In this document: piece by piece, positions 9,349 through 17,868 of the stretch
How the letters are laid out: each line of letters opens with the position of its first letter
Position numbering within the stretch: the stretch's first letter is position 1
Assembly (NCBI RefSeq): GCF_000350525.1
Contig: NZ_AOCN01000015.1
Location: 124,001-188,000 of the forward strand
Origin: Leucobacter salsicius M1-8
Lineage (GTDB): Bacteria > Actinomycetota > Actinomycetes > Actinomycetales > Microbacteriaceae
Direction: 5' to 3'
DNA: 64,000 nt
The notes under the pieces: generated by a model
Told to the model about the DNA's origin: nothing
Seen by the model: the letters and a program-made list of their open reading frames with translations, nothing else
Database searches by the model: none
Made by a program: the position numbers and the translations under genes

Positions 9349-9369
9349 GTCCTGAGCCTAGTGAACGGG

Positions 9370-10425
9370 CTAGGGAACGCGCTTAATCCACTCGAGGGTG
9401 TCAAATTTTTGCTCGACGAGCCGCTCGGCGGCATCCCACTCGCCCTCGCTGACCTCGCCCATGGTGGCGCCGTGGCGCTGGGTGAAGACTTCGATGAGCT
9501 TCTCGATAATCTCGGCGCGGGTGAGCCCGGTCTGGCTGCGCAGCGGGTCGACCCGCTTCTGCGCGCTGGCGGTGCCCTTGTCGGAAAGCTTCTCGCGGCC
9601 GATGCGTAGTACCTGCGTCATGGCCTCGGCGTCCATGTCATAGGCCATGGTGACGTGATGCAAGACTGCTCCGGATCCCAGACGCTTCTGGGCTGCGCCC
9701 CCAATTTTGCCCTGGGGGCTGGCGATGTCATTAAGGGGCTTGTAGCTGGCGTTGATGCCGAGCGCCTGCAGGGCTTCGAGAACCCATTCGTCGAGGTAGG
9801 CGTACGAGTCGGCGAAGGTCATGCCGCGCACGAGCTCGCCCGGCACGTAGAGCGCGTAGGTGATGGTGGCCTCGGGCTCCATGTACATGGAGCCGCCACC
9901 CGAAATGCGGCGGACGATCTTGGCCCCGCGGGCCGCGGCCTCGTCTTCGTCGACCTCGTTCTTGATCGACTGGAAGCTGCCGATGATCACGGCGGGCTCG
10001 TTCCACTCCCAGATGCGTAGGGTGGGGCCGCGCAGACCCTCGCCCACGGCGATGGTGAGCACCTCGTCGAGGGCGGCGTTCATGACGGGAGCGACGGGCG
10101 GCTCGTGCAGAATCTGCCAGTCGTAATCGCGCCAGTGGGCGGCACCGGTGATGGCGCGGCGAATGGCGACGCCGACCGACCCCGGAGTGAAGCCGAGCAG
10201 GTGTACCTCTGACGGGAGCGCCTTTTGGATGGCGATCGCGAAGTCCTCAATGGTGGCGTTGGGGTCCATGCCCTCAATGGCGCCGTTGATGCATTCGAGG
10301 GCATCGTCGGGCTCGAGGAAGAAGTCGCCCGATAGCCGAAAGTCTTTGATGCGGCCGTGGGCCACGTCGAAGTCGACGACAACCAGCTTGCCGCCGGGAA
10401 CCTTGAACTCGCCGTGTGTGCTCAT
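9370..10425 (-). CDS. lplA: Lipoate-protein ligase A family protein, accessory domain at the N-terminus
   Basis: LplA activates lipoate with ATP and attaches it to E2 and H-protein lysines. Residues about 1-85 look like the small accessory domain (GGKLVVVDFDVAHGRIKDFR, LSGDFFLEPDDALECI) that lies at the C-terminus of the E. coli enzyme. The catalytic domain follows (residues about 100-330): PAVIIGSFQSIKNEV, the lipoate-binding IVRRISGGGSMYMEPE, and the SPQGKIGGAAQKR loop with its conserved lysine. The order accessory-then-catalytic is seen in many actinobacterial and archaeal-like ligases. A role in octanoyl or lipoyl transfer is likely; which acyl group it prefers cannot be read from the sequence. 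Confidence 0.88.
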   Translation of the reverse strand: MSTHGEFKVPGGKLVVVDFDVAHGRIKDFRLSGDFFLEPDDALECINGAIEGMDPNATIEDFAIAIQKALPSEVHLLGFTPGSVGVAIRRAITGAAHWRDYDWQILHEPPVAPVMNAALDEVLTIAVGEGLRGPTLRIWEWNEPAVIIGSFQSIKNEVDEDEAAARGAKIVRRISGGGSMYMEPEATITYALYVPGELVRGMTFADSYAYLDEWVLEALQALGINASYKPLNDIASPQGKIGGAAQKRLGSGAVLHHVTMAYDMDAEAMTQVLRIGREKLSDKGTASAQKRVDPLRSQTGLTRAEIIEKLIEVFTQRHGATMGEVSEGEWDAAERLVEQKFDTLEWIKRVP

Positions 10426-10457
10426 AGCTTTAGCGTACGCCCCGCATGAGTTTGGCG

Positions 10458-10793
10458 CTACGCGCGTACGCGCATGTTGGTGCTCTGCGCGTGTGTTGCC
10501 GCGCTGGGGCGCCGCTCAGAGCTTGCGGCGTGAGTGCGCAGCGTTTGTGCGGCCATGTGGGTGCGTTGGGCCAGCACGCTGGTGGAGGAGTGACGCAGCC
10601 GTTCGGCTTGGCGTTGGATGGACGTTGCGATCTCGAGCGCGTCTTGGAGATCGCCGTCGCTGAGCCGATGGAGACGCTCGGGGATGGATCCGGTCGCCGA
10701 TGGGCCAGCCGGTGAAGTGCCGGTCGCTGGAGCGCCGCCCACGATGCGCTGCAGTGCGTCGAGTTGGTGCTGAAGCGAGGTGAAGAAATCCAT
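10458..10793 (-). pseudogene. Truncated N-terminal copy of a DUF222/13E12 gene
   Basis: The 111-residue product begins MDFFTSLQHQLDALQ and parallels the start of the complete neighbour (MELFTSLTQQLAAVR). It continues with the same helix plan (DGDLQDALEIATSIQRQAER beside DDEVLAVLEAAATVMRSVER) and the following VLAQRT/VVAERS segment. It then ends without the rest of DUF222 or the HNH domain. It is therefore a remnant of a tandem or dispersed copy rather than a working nuclease. The start at 10,793 is chosen by alignment to the neighbour. Confidence 0.7.
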
Positions 10794-10963
10794 GCCCTTA
10801 TGGTGCCCTAGACGTCGGACATTGGCGGTGCTGATGGTCTTATCGGCCCAGGTCCCGTAGGAATCAGTGACGGGCCAGTGCCGGGGGAAGGAATCTGGAT
10901 CGATTGGGGATGACGTGCAGCTGCGCTCTCTGAACCCGATGTCCACTGCCGGCGAGTCGAGGC

Positions 10964-12730
10964 CTAACCCGGTGGTGCACCTGGCGGAGCTCCTGGAAAG
11001 TTACTGAAATTCGAGTCTGGAGGTAGGCCCGGCGGTGGGCCGATCGGCGGGGGTGGCGGGGAATCATTTAGCGCCATCGGCGCTGAAACTGGCCGTGCTT
11101 CCATCTTGGAGGGAACCTGAGCGGCAGGTCGAGGCCGCCGTTCCGGGAAGAATCGAGCTGCGGGTACCTCGAGCCCGCTGAAGTTCAAGGCAGTGCTCCA
11201 TGCCGTGGTCCGGGAGGTGCGCGGTGGCAATGTAAACGTTGCACCGTGTTGATCGTGGAGGAGAAACGGGCCGGTACCGTCGCGAGTGATGCGCCATCCG
11301 CCGTTGTGCAGTTGCATGTGGTGGAACCGGCAGAGCAGCAAGCCCCGGTCGATATCGGTGCGGCCTTGGTCGGCAGCCCACTCGTCGATGTGGTGAGCTT
11401 CGCAATAGGAGGCCGTGCGGTCACAGTCGCGCCAGCGGCAACCGCCGTCTCGAATCGACAGTGCGATGCGCTGCTTACTGGTGAAGAGCCGTTGTTCGCG
11501 GCCCACGTTGAGCGGGTTGCCTCTCCGGTCCACGCTGATCGGCACGATGCCCGAGTCGCAGGTCTGCCGCTGCGCGGCACGGGCCCCGACAACGATGCCG
11601 TCCTCTTCGAGGAAGGTCACTGCGCCGACACCTTGCGCGCCGGCTTCTGCATCAATGACGGTGTCGACCAAGGTGTCGACCACGGTGACGACGCGCACTC
11701 CGGCCTGCCGTGCGCCCATCACCTGCGCCGGGTCAGCGAGAGTGCCGCCGCGGAGCACATCGATGAGAAGATCGTGCGTGAGCTGGTCGTTGGTGCGGGG
11801 ATCGTCGATGAGTTCCTGGGCGCGGGCCTTTTCGTCGGGATCGACGAATCGCGGGCCACCCCGACGGGGCCGGAGCGCCGCATCGATGAGATGCCGCACC
11901 CAGGCGCCGGCTTCATCGTCAAACGTGAACGAGCCGCGATATGCTCCCTCGGCATCGCGCCACAGGCGGAACGACCGCGCCTCGTAGCGGGCCTGAGCCC
12001 GCTGTTCGGCACCGACCGGATCGAGCATGTCGCGCACCGATCGCGCAGCCTGCCGCAGCTCCTCGACCGTACGGTGTTGAGCCTCTCGTACGAGCTCCTC
12101 TGCCGCGAGCTGCCAGGCTTCACGGGTTGCCTCTGCATGGCATTGGCGCTCTGCGAGGGAGATCGAGGCATCTGTGGGCACGGGCGGCTCCCCCAGCCCC
12201 TGCTGAATGGCGTCGTGCTGCGGGCTCGAGAGCGTGCCATCGAGCAGGGCCGTGCGCAGCGGGGCATGCCACGGGACCGGAGCTGGAGCTGCCAATCCGT
12301 TGGCCGGCGTCCCAGCTGACTCACCTCCAGCTTCGCCATGAGCACCGCCAGCAGCCCCGCCGTCTCCCGAGTCGCCCTCGGGCCCGGCCGCGGCCAACAA
12401 CGACTCACCTACGCGCACCTCGCGAGCCGATTCAGCACGCGTGGCACCGGTGATCTGCTGCACGAGCGACGCCGGATTGCGGTGTCCACGCGACTGCGCC
12501 AGCCCCGAATGTCCGCTGGAGCGGGTCGAACGCTCCGCCACCACCCCGGAGGCCGCAAGTTGAAACCGCTCAACGCTGCGCATCACCGTGGCGGCCGCCT
12601 CGAGCACCGCCAGCACCTCGTCGTCAGGCAGTCGCCGCACCATCTCGGGGATCGCGCTCGCCTCGGTCACCTCACCCACCAGCTGGCGTACCGCTGCCAG
12701 CTGTTGCGTGAGTGAGGTGAAGAGTTCCAT
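10964..12730 (-). CDS. DUF222 domain-containing HNH endonuclease-like protein (13E12 repeat family)
   Basis: This 588-residue protein of the actinobacterial 13E12 family has an N-terminal DUF222 region (residues about 1-330) and an HNH domain (about 430-485). The HNH part shows CRWRDCDRTASYCEAHHIDE, then DRGLLLCRFHHMQLHNGGW, so the cysteine pairs and histidines are present. A proline-rich tail (PPPPPIGPPPGLPPD and on to APPGAPPG) ends the protein. Such genes occur in many copies in actinobacterial genomes and are often linked to mobile or repeated DNA; their function is not established. The adjacent truncated copy (10,458-10,793) supports past duplication. The nuclease residues look intact. 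Confidence 0.9.
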   Translation of the reverse strand: MELFTSLTQQLAAVRQLVGEVTEASAIPEMVRRLPDDEVLAVLEAAATVMRSVERFQLAASGVVAERSTRSSGHSGLAQSRGHRNPASLVQQITGATRAESAREVRVGESLLAAAGPEGDSGDGGAAGGAHGEAGGESAGTPANGLAAPAPVPWHAPLRTALLDGTLSSPQHDAIQQGLGEPPVPTDASISLAERQCHAEATREAWQLAAEELVREAQHRTVEELRQAARSVRDMLDPVGAEQRAQARYEARSFRLWRDAEGAYRGSFTFDDEAGAWVRHLIDAALRPRRGGPRFVDPDEKARAQELIDDPRTNDQLTHDLLIDVLRGGTLADPAQVMGARQAGVRVVTVVDTLVDTVIDAEAGAQGVGAVTFLEEDGIVVGARAAQRQTCDSGIVPISVDRRGNPLNVGREQRLFTSKQRIALSIRDGGCRWRDCDRTASYCEAHHIDEWAADQGRTDIDRGLLLCRFHHMQLHNGGWRITRDGTGPFLLHDQHGATFTLPPRTSRTTAWSTALNFSGLEVPAARFFPERRPRPAAQVPSKMEARPVSAPMALNDSPPPPPIGPPPGLPPDSNFSNFPGAPPGAPPG

Positions 12731-12860
12731 GTGACTATGGTCTCGCTGACCACCGACAACGGGCCTCCGAAATGGGTCGAAAATCGGCTAAATCGGCCCT
12801 CAATTGATAACGGAGTTATAACGGCTGCTGATGGGTGTGCGGGTCATGATCCGGATCAAA

Positions 12861-12884
12861 ACACTGGGCCCGAGGGCCCAGTGT
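12861..12884 (-). terminator. Terminator of the minus-strand hydrolase gene
   Basis: ACACTGGGCCC (12,861-12,871) and GGGCCCAGTGT (12,874-12,884) form a perfect 11-bp stem. Read on the minus strand it is followed by TTTT, and it lies 34 bp past the stop codon of the hydrolase. Confidence 0.7.
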
Positions 12885-12917
12885 CAGCTTGGAAAGATCC
12901 GGAGCAAGACAGCGGTC

Positions 12918-13823
12918 CTAGTCGCTCGCGACGCGATCGAGCATCCAAGTCGAGAGATCCACAAACACCTGATCCCGATTGGTTTCGTTGAGTGTCTCGT
13001 GCCGCGCGCCCGGATACAGCTTGAGCGTGACGTCGCGCACTCCGCGCTTGCGTAGCGCCTCGGCGAGCTGCGTGAGCCCGTCGCCGCGGGTGATGGGGTC
13101 CTCGCTGCCCGAGACGATCAGGATCGGCACTTCGGGCGCGAGGCCGGCGACCGGGCGGCCGAAGAGCCGCAGCCCGTCGGCGACGCCGAAGAGGCGCAGG
13201 ATGTCGGCCTCGAAGCAGAGGGGATCCGCGATGAATTTTGCGACCTCGGCCTCGTCGCGGGTGAGCCACTCGAAGCCGTTCGCGCCCTCGCCGGCCCACT
13301 TGGCGTTGAGATCGCCGCTCTCCATGTGGCGGAAGGTGCGCAGCGCGGATCCCGAGAGCACGAGCGCGTCCCACGCGCGCGGGTGCGAGTTGAGGATGCG
13401 CTGCGCCATGAGCGAGCCCCAGGAGTGTGCAAACATCACGACCGGCAGGTCGGGGTGCCGCTCGCGAATGATCGCGGTGAGCTGCAGGATCGCGTTCTCT
13501 GCTGCCGCGAGGCCGCCGGGACCGAGCTTGCCGAGCTTGGACACGTCTCCATCGTGCTGGTTGAGCCCGGTCTGCCCGTGGCCGCGATGGTCGTCGGCGT
13601 AGACCGCGAAGCCCGCCTTGGTGAGGTACTGCGCGAAGGCGTCGTAGCGCCTCGCATGCTCGCCGATGCCGTGCGCGATTTGCACGATGGCGACCGGCTC
13701 CTCGTCGCCCGCGGGCCGCCACTCGTACGCCGTGATCTCGACGTCGTGTGCGTCTTCGAACGTGAATGTGGAGTACGCGGGTTGCTGCGCGCCGGGGGGT
13801 ACCTCATCGTGAGCGGGGTTCAT
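12918..13823 (-). CDS. Alpha/beta hydrolase, serine aminopeptidase S33 / monoacylglycerol lipase type
   Basis: The 301-residue cytosolic protein has the monoglyceride-lipase plan: oxyanion region IAHGIGEHARRYDAFAQYL (residues about 49-67), ADDHRGHGQTG (77-86), and a nucleophile elbow FAHSWGSLMAQ with Ser134, where the usual G-H-S is A-H-S. The acid lies in SGSEDPIT and the catalytic histidine in GARHETLNE. It probably hydrolyses monoacylglycerols or related esters; the substrate is an inference from family resemblance. The gene stands alone, divergent from the mutT-helicase block, with its own terminator. Confidence 0.9.
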   Translation of the reverse strand: MNPAHDEVPPGAQQPAYSTFTFEDAHDVEITAYEWRPAGDEEPVAIVQIAHGIGEHARRYDAFAQYLTKAGFAVYADDHRGHGQTGLNQHDGDVSKLGKLGPGGLAAAENAILQLTAIIRERHPDLPVVMFAHSWGSLMAQRILNSHPRAWDALVLSGSALRTFRHMESGDLNAKWAGEGANGFEWLTRDEAEVAKFIADPLCFEADILRLFGVADGLRLFGRPVAGLAPEVPILIVSGSEDPITRGDGLTQLAEALRKRGVRDVTLKLYPGARHETLNETNRDQVFVDLSTWMLDRVASD

Positions 13824-13966
13824 GAGCCTATTGTGGCCTGTTCGGATGGGCGGCGCCAGGGCGGGAGCTCATCGACGTGCATCGAACTTGCCTCGGTGTC
13901 GCCGTTTGTGCGATGCATTGGCGCGGGGCCAGTGGTTCCGTTGAGAACGTCGTTAGGCTGGTAACG

Positions 13967-14392
13967 ATGACTACTGAATCTGCGAATGTGAAGCCTAAGA
14001 AGCGTATTGAAGTCGTGGCCGCCGCAATCTTCAACGGGACCGAAGTCCTTGCTGCTCAGCGCGGAGAAGGTATGTCTCTCGCCGGAATGTGGGAGTTTCC
14101 GGGCGGTAAGATTGAGCCTGGTGAAACGCCTCGTGAAGCGTTGGTGCGTGAGCTCGAGGAAGAGCTACTGTGCCAGGCGAAAGTTGGTGAGCACGTCGAC
14201 ACCACTGATTATGAATACGATTTTGGAATCGTGAGCCTCACGACCTTTCTCTGCACGTTGACAGAGAGCTCGCCGATCGCGACTGAGCACGCTGAGATTC
14301 GCTGGGTCCCCGTGCTTGAGCTCCCCTTGCTCGAGTGGGCGCCTGCAGATATTCCCGCTGTGCATCGTTTGGTGGAACTTCTCGCGCCATGA
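13967..14392 (+). CDS. MutT-type Nudix hydrolase
   Basis: The 141-residue protein carries a Nudix box at residues about 46-67, beginning GGKIEPGETPREA and continuing LVRELEEEL; the usual late glycine is replaced by leucine. MWEFPGGK upstream is typical of 8-oxo-dGTP diphosphatases of the MutT group. I chose ATG 13,967, which leaves a short unstructured N-terminus before RIEVVAAAIF. The stop overlaps the start of the helicase gene (ATGA at 14,389-14,392), so the two proteins are made from one message. This suggests a joint role instead of general nucleotide-pool cleaning. Base composition is noticeably less GC-rich than in the genes on either side. Confidence 0.9.
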   Translation: MTTESANVKPKKRIEVVAAAIFNGTEVLAAQRGEGMSLAGMWEFPGGKIEPGETPREALVRELEEELLCQAKVGEHVDTTDYEYDFGIVSLTTFLCTLTESSPIATEHAEIRWVPVLELPLLEWAPADIPAVHRLVELLAP

Positions 14393-17304
14393 TTCCTAGT
14401 CTGCGCGGCAACGTTTCGGCTGACACTAGCTTCGGGTTTATTGACGCGTCGATACAGGCGCCCCAGCTGTTTCATCCGCAGCTCGTGGCTAATGAAGCAG
14501 AGAACACTATGCTGCGTGCAATTCGCAGGGAGCTACGTCGTTCGCGCTCATTTATCTTCTCGGTAGCGTTCATAACCTCTGGCGCGCTCGCGCTCCTGAA
14601 GCAGGCACTCATTGAGTTCGAGGGCGCCGGGACGATCATTACCTCGACATACCTCGGGTTCAATGCGCCTGAAGCGTTTGCAGAGCTGCTGAGTCTTGAT
14701 GGAATCACCACGTACGTGAACGAAAGCCCAGCAGGCTTTCACGCCAAGGGGTACGTGTTTAACCAGGGTGCGCATACGACCGCAATTATTGGCAGCGCGA
14801 ACCTCACGGCGAACGCGCTGGTCAAGAATCAGGAGTGGAACCTCCAGTTTTCAGCGTTGCCCGAGGGGGACATCGTGGATCAGTTGCGGGCTGCGACAGC
14901 CCGCCAGGTCGAAGCATCTGTGCCGTTGACGGTAGCTTGGATCGAACGCTATCGCGAAACGTATGTGCTGCAGCAACCGCGGGTGATCAGGGAAACTGTG
15001 GGCGTTGTGAGTGCTTCGCTGGGAGAAACGCTTCACGGGTCTGGTCGAGTCGTGCCCAACTCGATGCAGCTCGAGGCACTCGAAGCGATTGCACAGGTGC
15101 GTGAAGCTGGCGAGAACAGGGCGATCGTTGTATCTGCTACGGGCACCGGAAAGACAATTCTCTCGGCTCTCGACGTGAGAGCAGCAGCGCCGCGAAAGAT
15201 GCTGTTTGTGGTGCATCGTGAACAGATCCTCGACGCCGCAATTCAGGCTTACCAGCAAGTGCTAGGTGAACCCGCGAGTGAATTCGGCAAGCTTGCGGGC
15301 GGCCAGCGCCAGCTCGACCGCAAGTATGTTTTTGCGACCATTCAGATGCTCTCGCGGGCTGATGTGCTTGATCAGATCCATGCCGAGGAATTTGATTACA
15401 TCCTCGTCGACGAGGTACATCGTGCTGGCGCCGATACATATCGGCAGGTCTTCGACCGGCTGCGCCCCACGTTTCTACTCGGTGTCACGGCGACTCCCGA
15501 GCGAACCGACGGCTTCAACATCTACGAGATGTTCGATTACAACGTCCCCTACGAGATTCGGCTACAGAAGGCCCTCGAAGTCGACATGCTTGCCCCATTT
15601 CACTACTACGGGGTGACCGACTACATCGACTCTGACGGTGTCACCGTTGACGATGTGACCTCGTTTTCGAAGCTCGTGACGAGCGAACGAGTCGATCACA
15701 TCATCAAATCGTTAGAGCGTTACGGCCACGCGGAAGGCGTGAGGGGACTCTTGTTCTGCAGCCGGCTCGAGGAGGCCAGCGAGCTCTCGAAGCTACTCAA
15801 CGAGCGGGCGGTGCATGGGGCACCGTTGCGAACGGTCTCGCTCTCTGGCAAAGACACGGTCCCATTCCGCGAATCGACGATCACACGGTTGGAAGCTGGT
15901 GAACTCGACTACATCCTCACGGTCGATGTATTCAACGAGGGAATCGATATCCCCACGCTGAATCAGATTGTCATGCTGCGCCAGACGCAATCGAGCATTA
16001 TCTTTACGCAACAGCTCGGTCGCGGATTGCGCAAGGCTTCTGGCAAGGATCATGTGCGCGTGATCGACTTCATCGGCAACTATGCCAACAACTACCTGAT
16101 CCCAATTGCGCTCACTGGCGATAGTTCGCTCAACAAGGACGTTGTACGTCGCAAGCTCGTGGACGCAGACACGGCGGGCGTCGTCTCGGGCATCTCCAGT
16201 ATCAACTTTGATCGCATCTCACGAGAACGCGTGCTGCGTTCGCTCGAGAGCATCAAGCTCGACAGCATGAAGAACTTCAAGAATGCGTATCTTGATTTGC
16301 ACCAGCGGCTGGGGCGCGCACCCGATCTGCTCGATTACGCGCGGTTCGACACTGTTGATCCAGTGACTCTCGCACGAAAAAACAAGAACTACTGGAACTT
16401 CCTACTGAAAATGGGGGCGGTGAGCGAAGCTCCGGATCCGGATCAGGCCGCTCTGCTTAACTTTGTGACCGCCGAACTGTTGAATGGCAAGCGACCGCAT
16501 GAACTGTTGCTGCTGAAGTGGCTTATTTCTGCAGGAGAGCTACCGCGCACTGAGTATGCTGCAAAGCTCGTTGCTGCAGGGTGCACTGTTAAGGAAGATA
16601 CGATTCGGTCGGTCGACCGCATCGTGTCCCTTAGGTTCTTCACGGAGGGTGAAAGGGCCACATATGGCGGACTGCCATTTGTTGAGGTCACGCCCGGCTC
16701 CTACAAGCTGGCCCCGAAAGTCGATGAGCTACTTAAGGCCTCAGCCTTTCTTCATGGTCAGGTTGACGATGCGATCGAGACGGGTCTGTACCTTGCGCGG
16801 CACCGCAATAACTGGACTGCTGAACTCCAGGTCGGCGCCATGTACTCCCGCAAGGATGTCTGTCGTATGCTCAACTGGCGTGCTAATGAGTACAGCACTA
16901 TTTATGGGTACAAGGTAGACCGAGAGTCCCAGTCTTGCCCTATATTTGTGACCTATCACAAGGACGATGATGTCTCAGAGAGCACTCAGTACGAGGATGA
17001 GCTCCTTGACCACTCGACGCTGCGATGGTTTACGCGCTCGAGGCGGACCCTTCAGAGCGCAGAAGTGCGCGCAATCGTTGCCCAAGAAGTTCCGCTGCAT
17101 TTGTTCGTGAAGAAGGACGACGCCGAGGGGTTGGACTTCTATTATCTGGGCCAAGCGGAGTCACGGAGTGCGTTGCAAGAAACGATGCCCGGTAAAGATG
17201 GCGCATCACTTGATGTCGTCACAATGAATTTGCACCTCGAATCACCCATCAATGAAAGCCTCTATGACTACTTGGTCACGGGCAGTAAGCCGGCAATAAT
17301 CTAG
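14389..17304 (+). CDS. PLD-like nuclease / superfamily 2 helicase / DUF3427 fusion
   Basis: This is a 971-residue multidomain protein. The N-terminal 170 residues resemble a phospholipase-D-type nuclease: FHAKGYVFNQ (HxK at 118-120) and IIGSANLTANAL (135-144). Next is a DExH helicase with Walker A SATGTGKT near residue 250, DEVHRAGADTYRQ near 342, GVTATPERTDG near 365, and helicase-C motifs including VDVFNEGIDIPTL and FTQQLGRGLRKASGK. The C-terminal 300 residues match the DUF3427 type (helical part, then FFTEGERATYGGLPFVEV and NWTAELQVGAMYSRKDVCRM). Helicases of this form are commonly regarded as DNA-processing or defence enzymes; the exact role is not known. The protein is translationally coupled to a MutT protein. 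The AT-richer codon use suggests acquisition by transfer. Confidence 0.92.
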   Translation: MIPSLRGNVSADTSFGFIDASIQAPQLFHPQLVANEAENTMLRAIRRELRRSRSFIFSVAFITSGALALLKQALIEFEGAGTIITSTYLGFNAPEAFAELLSLDGITTYVNESPAGFHAKGYVFNQGAHTTAIIGSANLTANALVKNQEWNLQFSALPEGDIVDQLRAATARQVEASVPLTVAWIERYRETYVLQQPRVIRETVGVVSASLGETLHGSGRVVPNSMQLEALEAIAQVREAGENRAIVVSATGTGKTILSALDVRAAAPRKMLFVVHREQILDAAIQAYQQVLGEPASEFGKLAGGQRQLDRKYVFATIQMLSRADVLDQIHAEEFDYILVDEVHRAGADTYRQVFDRLRPTFLLGVTATPERTDGFNIYEMFDYNVPYEIRLQKALEVDMLAPFHYYGVTDYIDSDGVTVDDVTSFSKLVTSERVDHIIKSLERYGHAEGVRGLLFCSRLEEASELSKLLNERAVHGAPLRTVSLSGKDTVPFRESTITRLEAGELDYILTVDVFNEGIDIPTLNQIVMLRQTQSSIIFTQQLGRGLRKASGKDHVRVIDFIGNYANNYLIPIALTGDSSLNKDVVRRKLVDADTAGVVSGISSINFDRISRERVLRSLESIKLDSMKNFKNAYLDLHQRLGRAPDLLDYARFDTVDPVTLARKNKNYWNFLLKMGAVSEAPDPDQAALLNFVTAELLNGKRPHELLLLKWLISAGELPRTEYAAKLVAAGCTVKEDTIRSVDRIVSLRFFTEGERATYGGLPFVEVTPGSYKLAPKVDELLKASAFLHGQVDDAIETGLYLARHRNNWTAELQVGAMYSRKDVCRMLNWRANEYSTIYGYKVDRESQSCPIFVTYHKDDDVSESTQYEDELLDHSTLRWFTRSRRTLQSAEVRAIVAQEVPLHLFVKKDDAEGLDFYYLGQAESRSALQETMPGKDGASLDVVTMNLHLESPINESLYDYLVTGSKPAII

Positions 17305-17443
17305 GCAAGATCTGTCAAGAACGCCTAGATCGAGGGAAGCCCAAATGAATGATCAACCACACCGAGGGCAGCTGATCTTTGAGCTCAGGCGCTTCCGCTG
17401 TCAGAAGGGCGGGCGTGCCACCGACACTATGGGATTCCAGCCA

Positions 17444-17475
17444 CGGGGCTCTCGGAGTTAGGAACGAGAACCCCG
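17444..17475. terminator. Hairpin between the convergent helicase and DUF3892-like genes
   Basis: CGGGGCTCTCG (17,444-17,454) pairs with CGAGAACCCCG (17,465-17,475) with one mismatch and a 10-base loop. It lies 6 bp past the stop of the minus-strand small gene and about 140 bp past the helicase stop. No strong T-tract is visible, so its use as a terminator is only probable. The rest of 17,305-17,481 shows no gene. Confidence 0.5.
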
Positions 17476-17481
17476 GCGATC

Positions 17482-17754
17482 TCAAAACTCGGGCAAGTTC
17501 GCGAGATTGTTGATGACCTGGCCGTCACCAAGACTCCGCAGACACTTGGGATTCGCGTTCACGACAACTACGGCCACGTATTGTGACCCGCTCCGAATGA
17601 AGGCCCGGTTGTCCTTCTCTAGCCAATTAACCAGCGTTTGCTTGTCATCGGATCCGGTGACGGCGCTGTTGAGCTCACGCCATTGATAGTGGCTAATGGT
17701 TTGTTCAGTCCTCGGAAGGCTTCCGTAACGAACGTGGGTGATTTCGATTGCCAT
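17482..17754 (-). CDS. Small DUF3892-like protein
   Basis: The 90-residue protein begins MAIEITHVRYGSLPRTEQTI and contains SHYQWRELNSAVTGS and a YVAVVVVNANPKCL strand. The form (I-T-H-V-R then a regularly spaced strand pattern, with a query-like WL segment) resembles DUF3892 proteins, whose function is unknown. I chose the ATG at 17,752-17,754 because GAGGAG lies 6-13 bases before it on the minus strand; a longer form starting 8 codons earlier lacks such a site. It is convergent with the helicase gene and has the same lower GC content, so it probably belongs to the same acquired block. Confidence 0.65.
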   Translation of the reverse strand: MAIEITHVRYGSLPRTEQTISHYQWRELNSAVTGSDDKQTLVNWLEKDNRAFIRSGSQYVAVVVVNANPKCLRSLGDGQVINNLANLPEF

Positions 17755-17868
17755 CTCTGAACTCCTCAAGGTCTGCATCCTGCCCTATGCAAGTTGCAAC
17801 CTCAGTATCGGAGCTACCTCTGACATTGCTTGATGCGGGCACCGACACGGCGCCCGCATCAACCGCAA

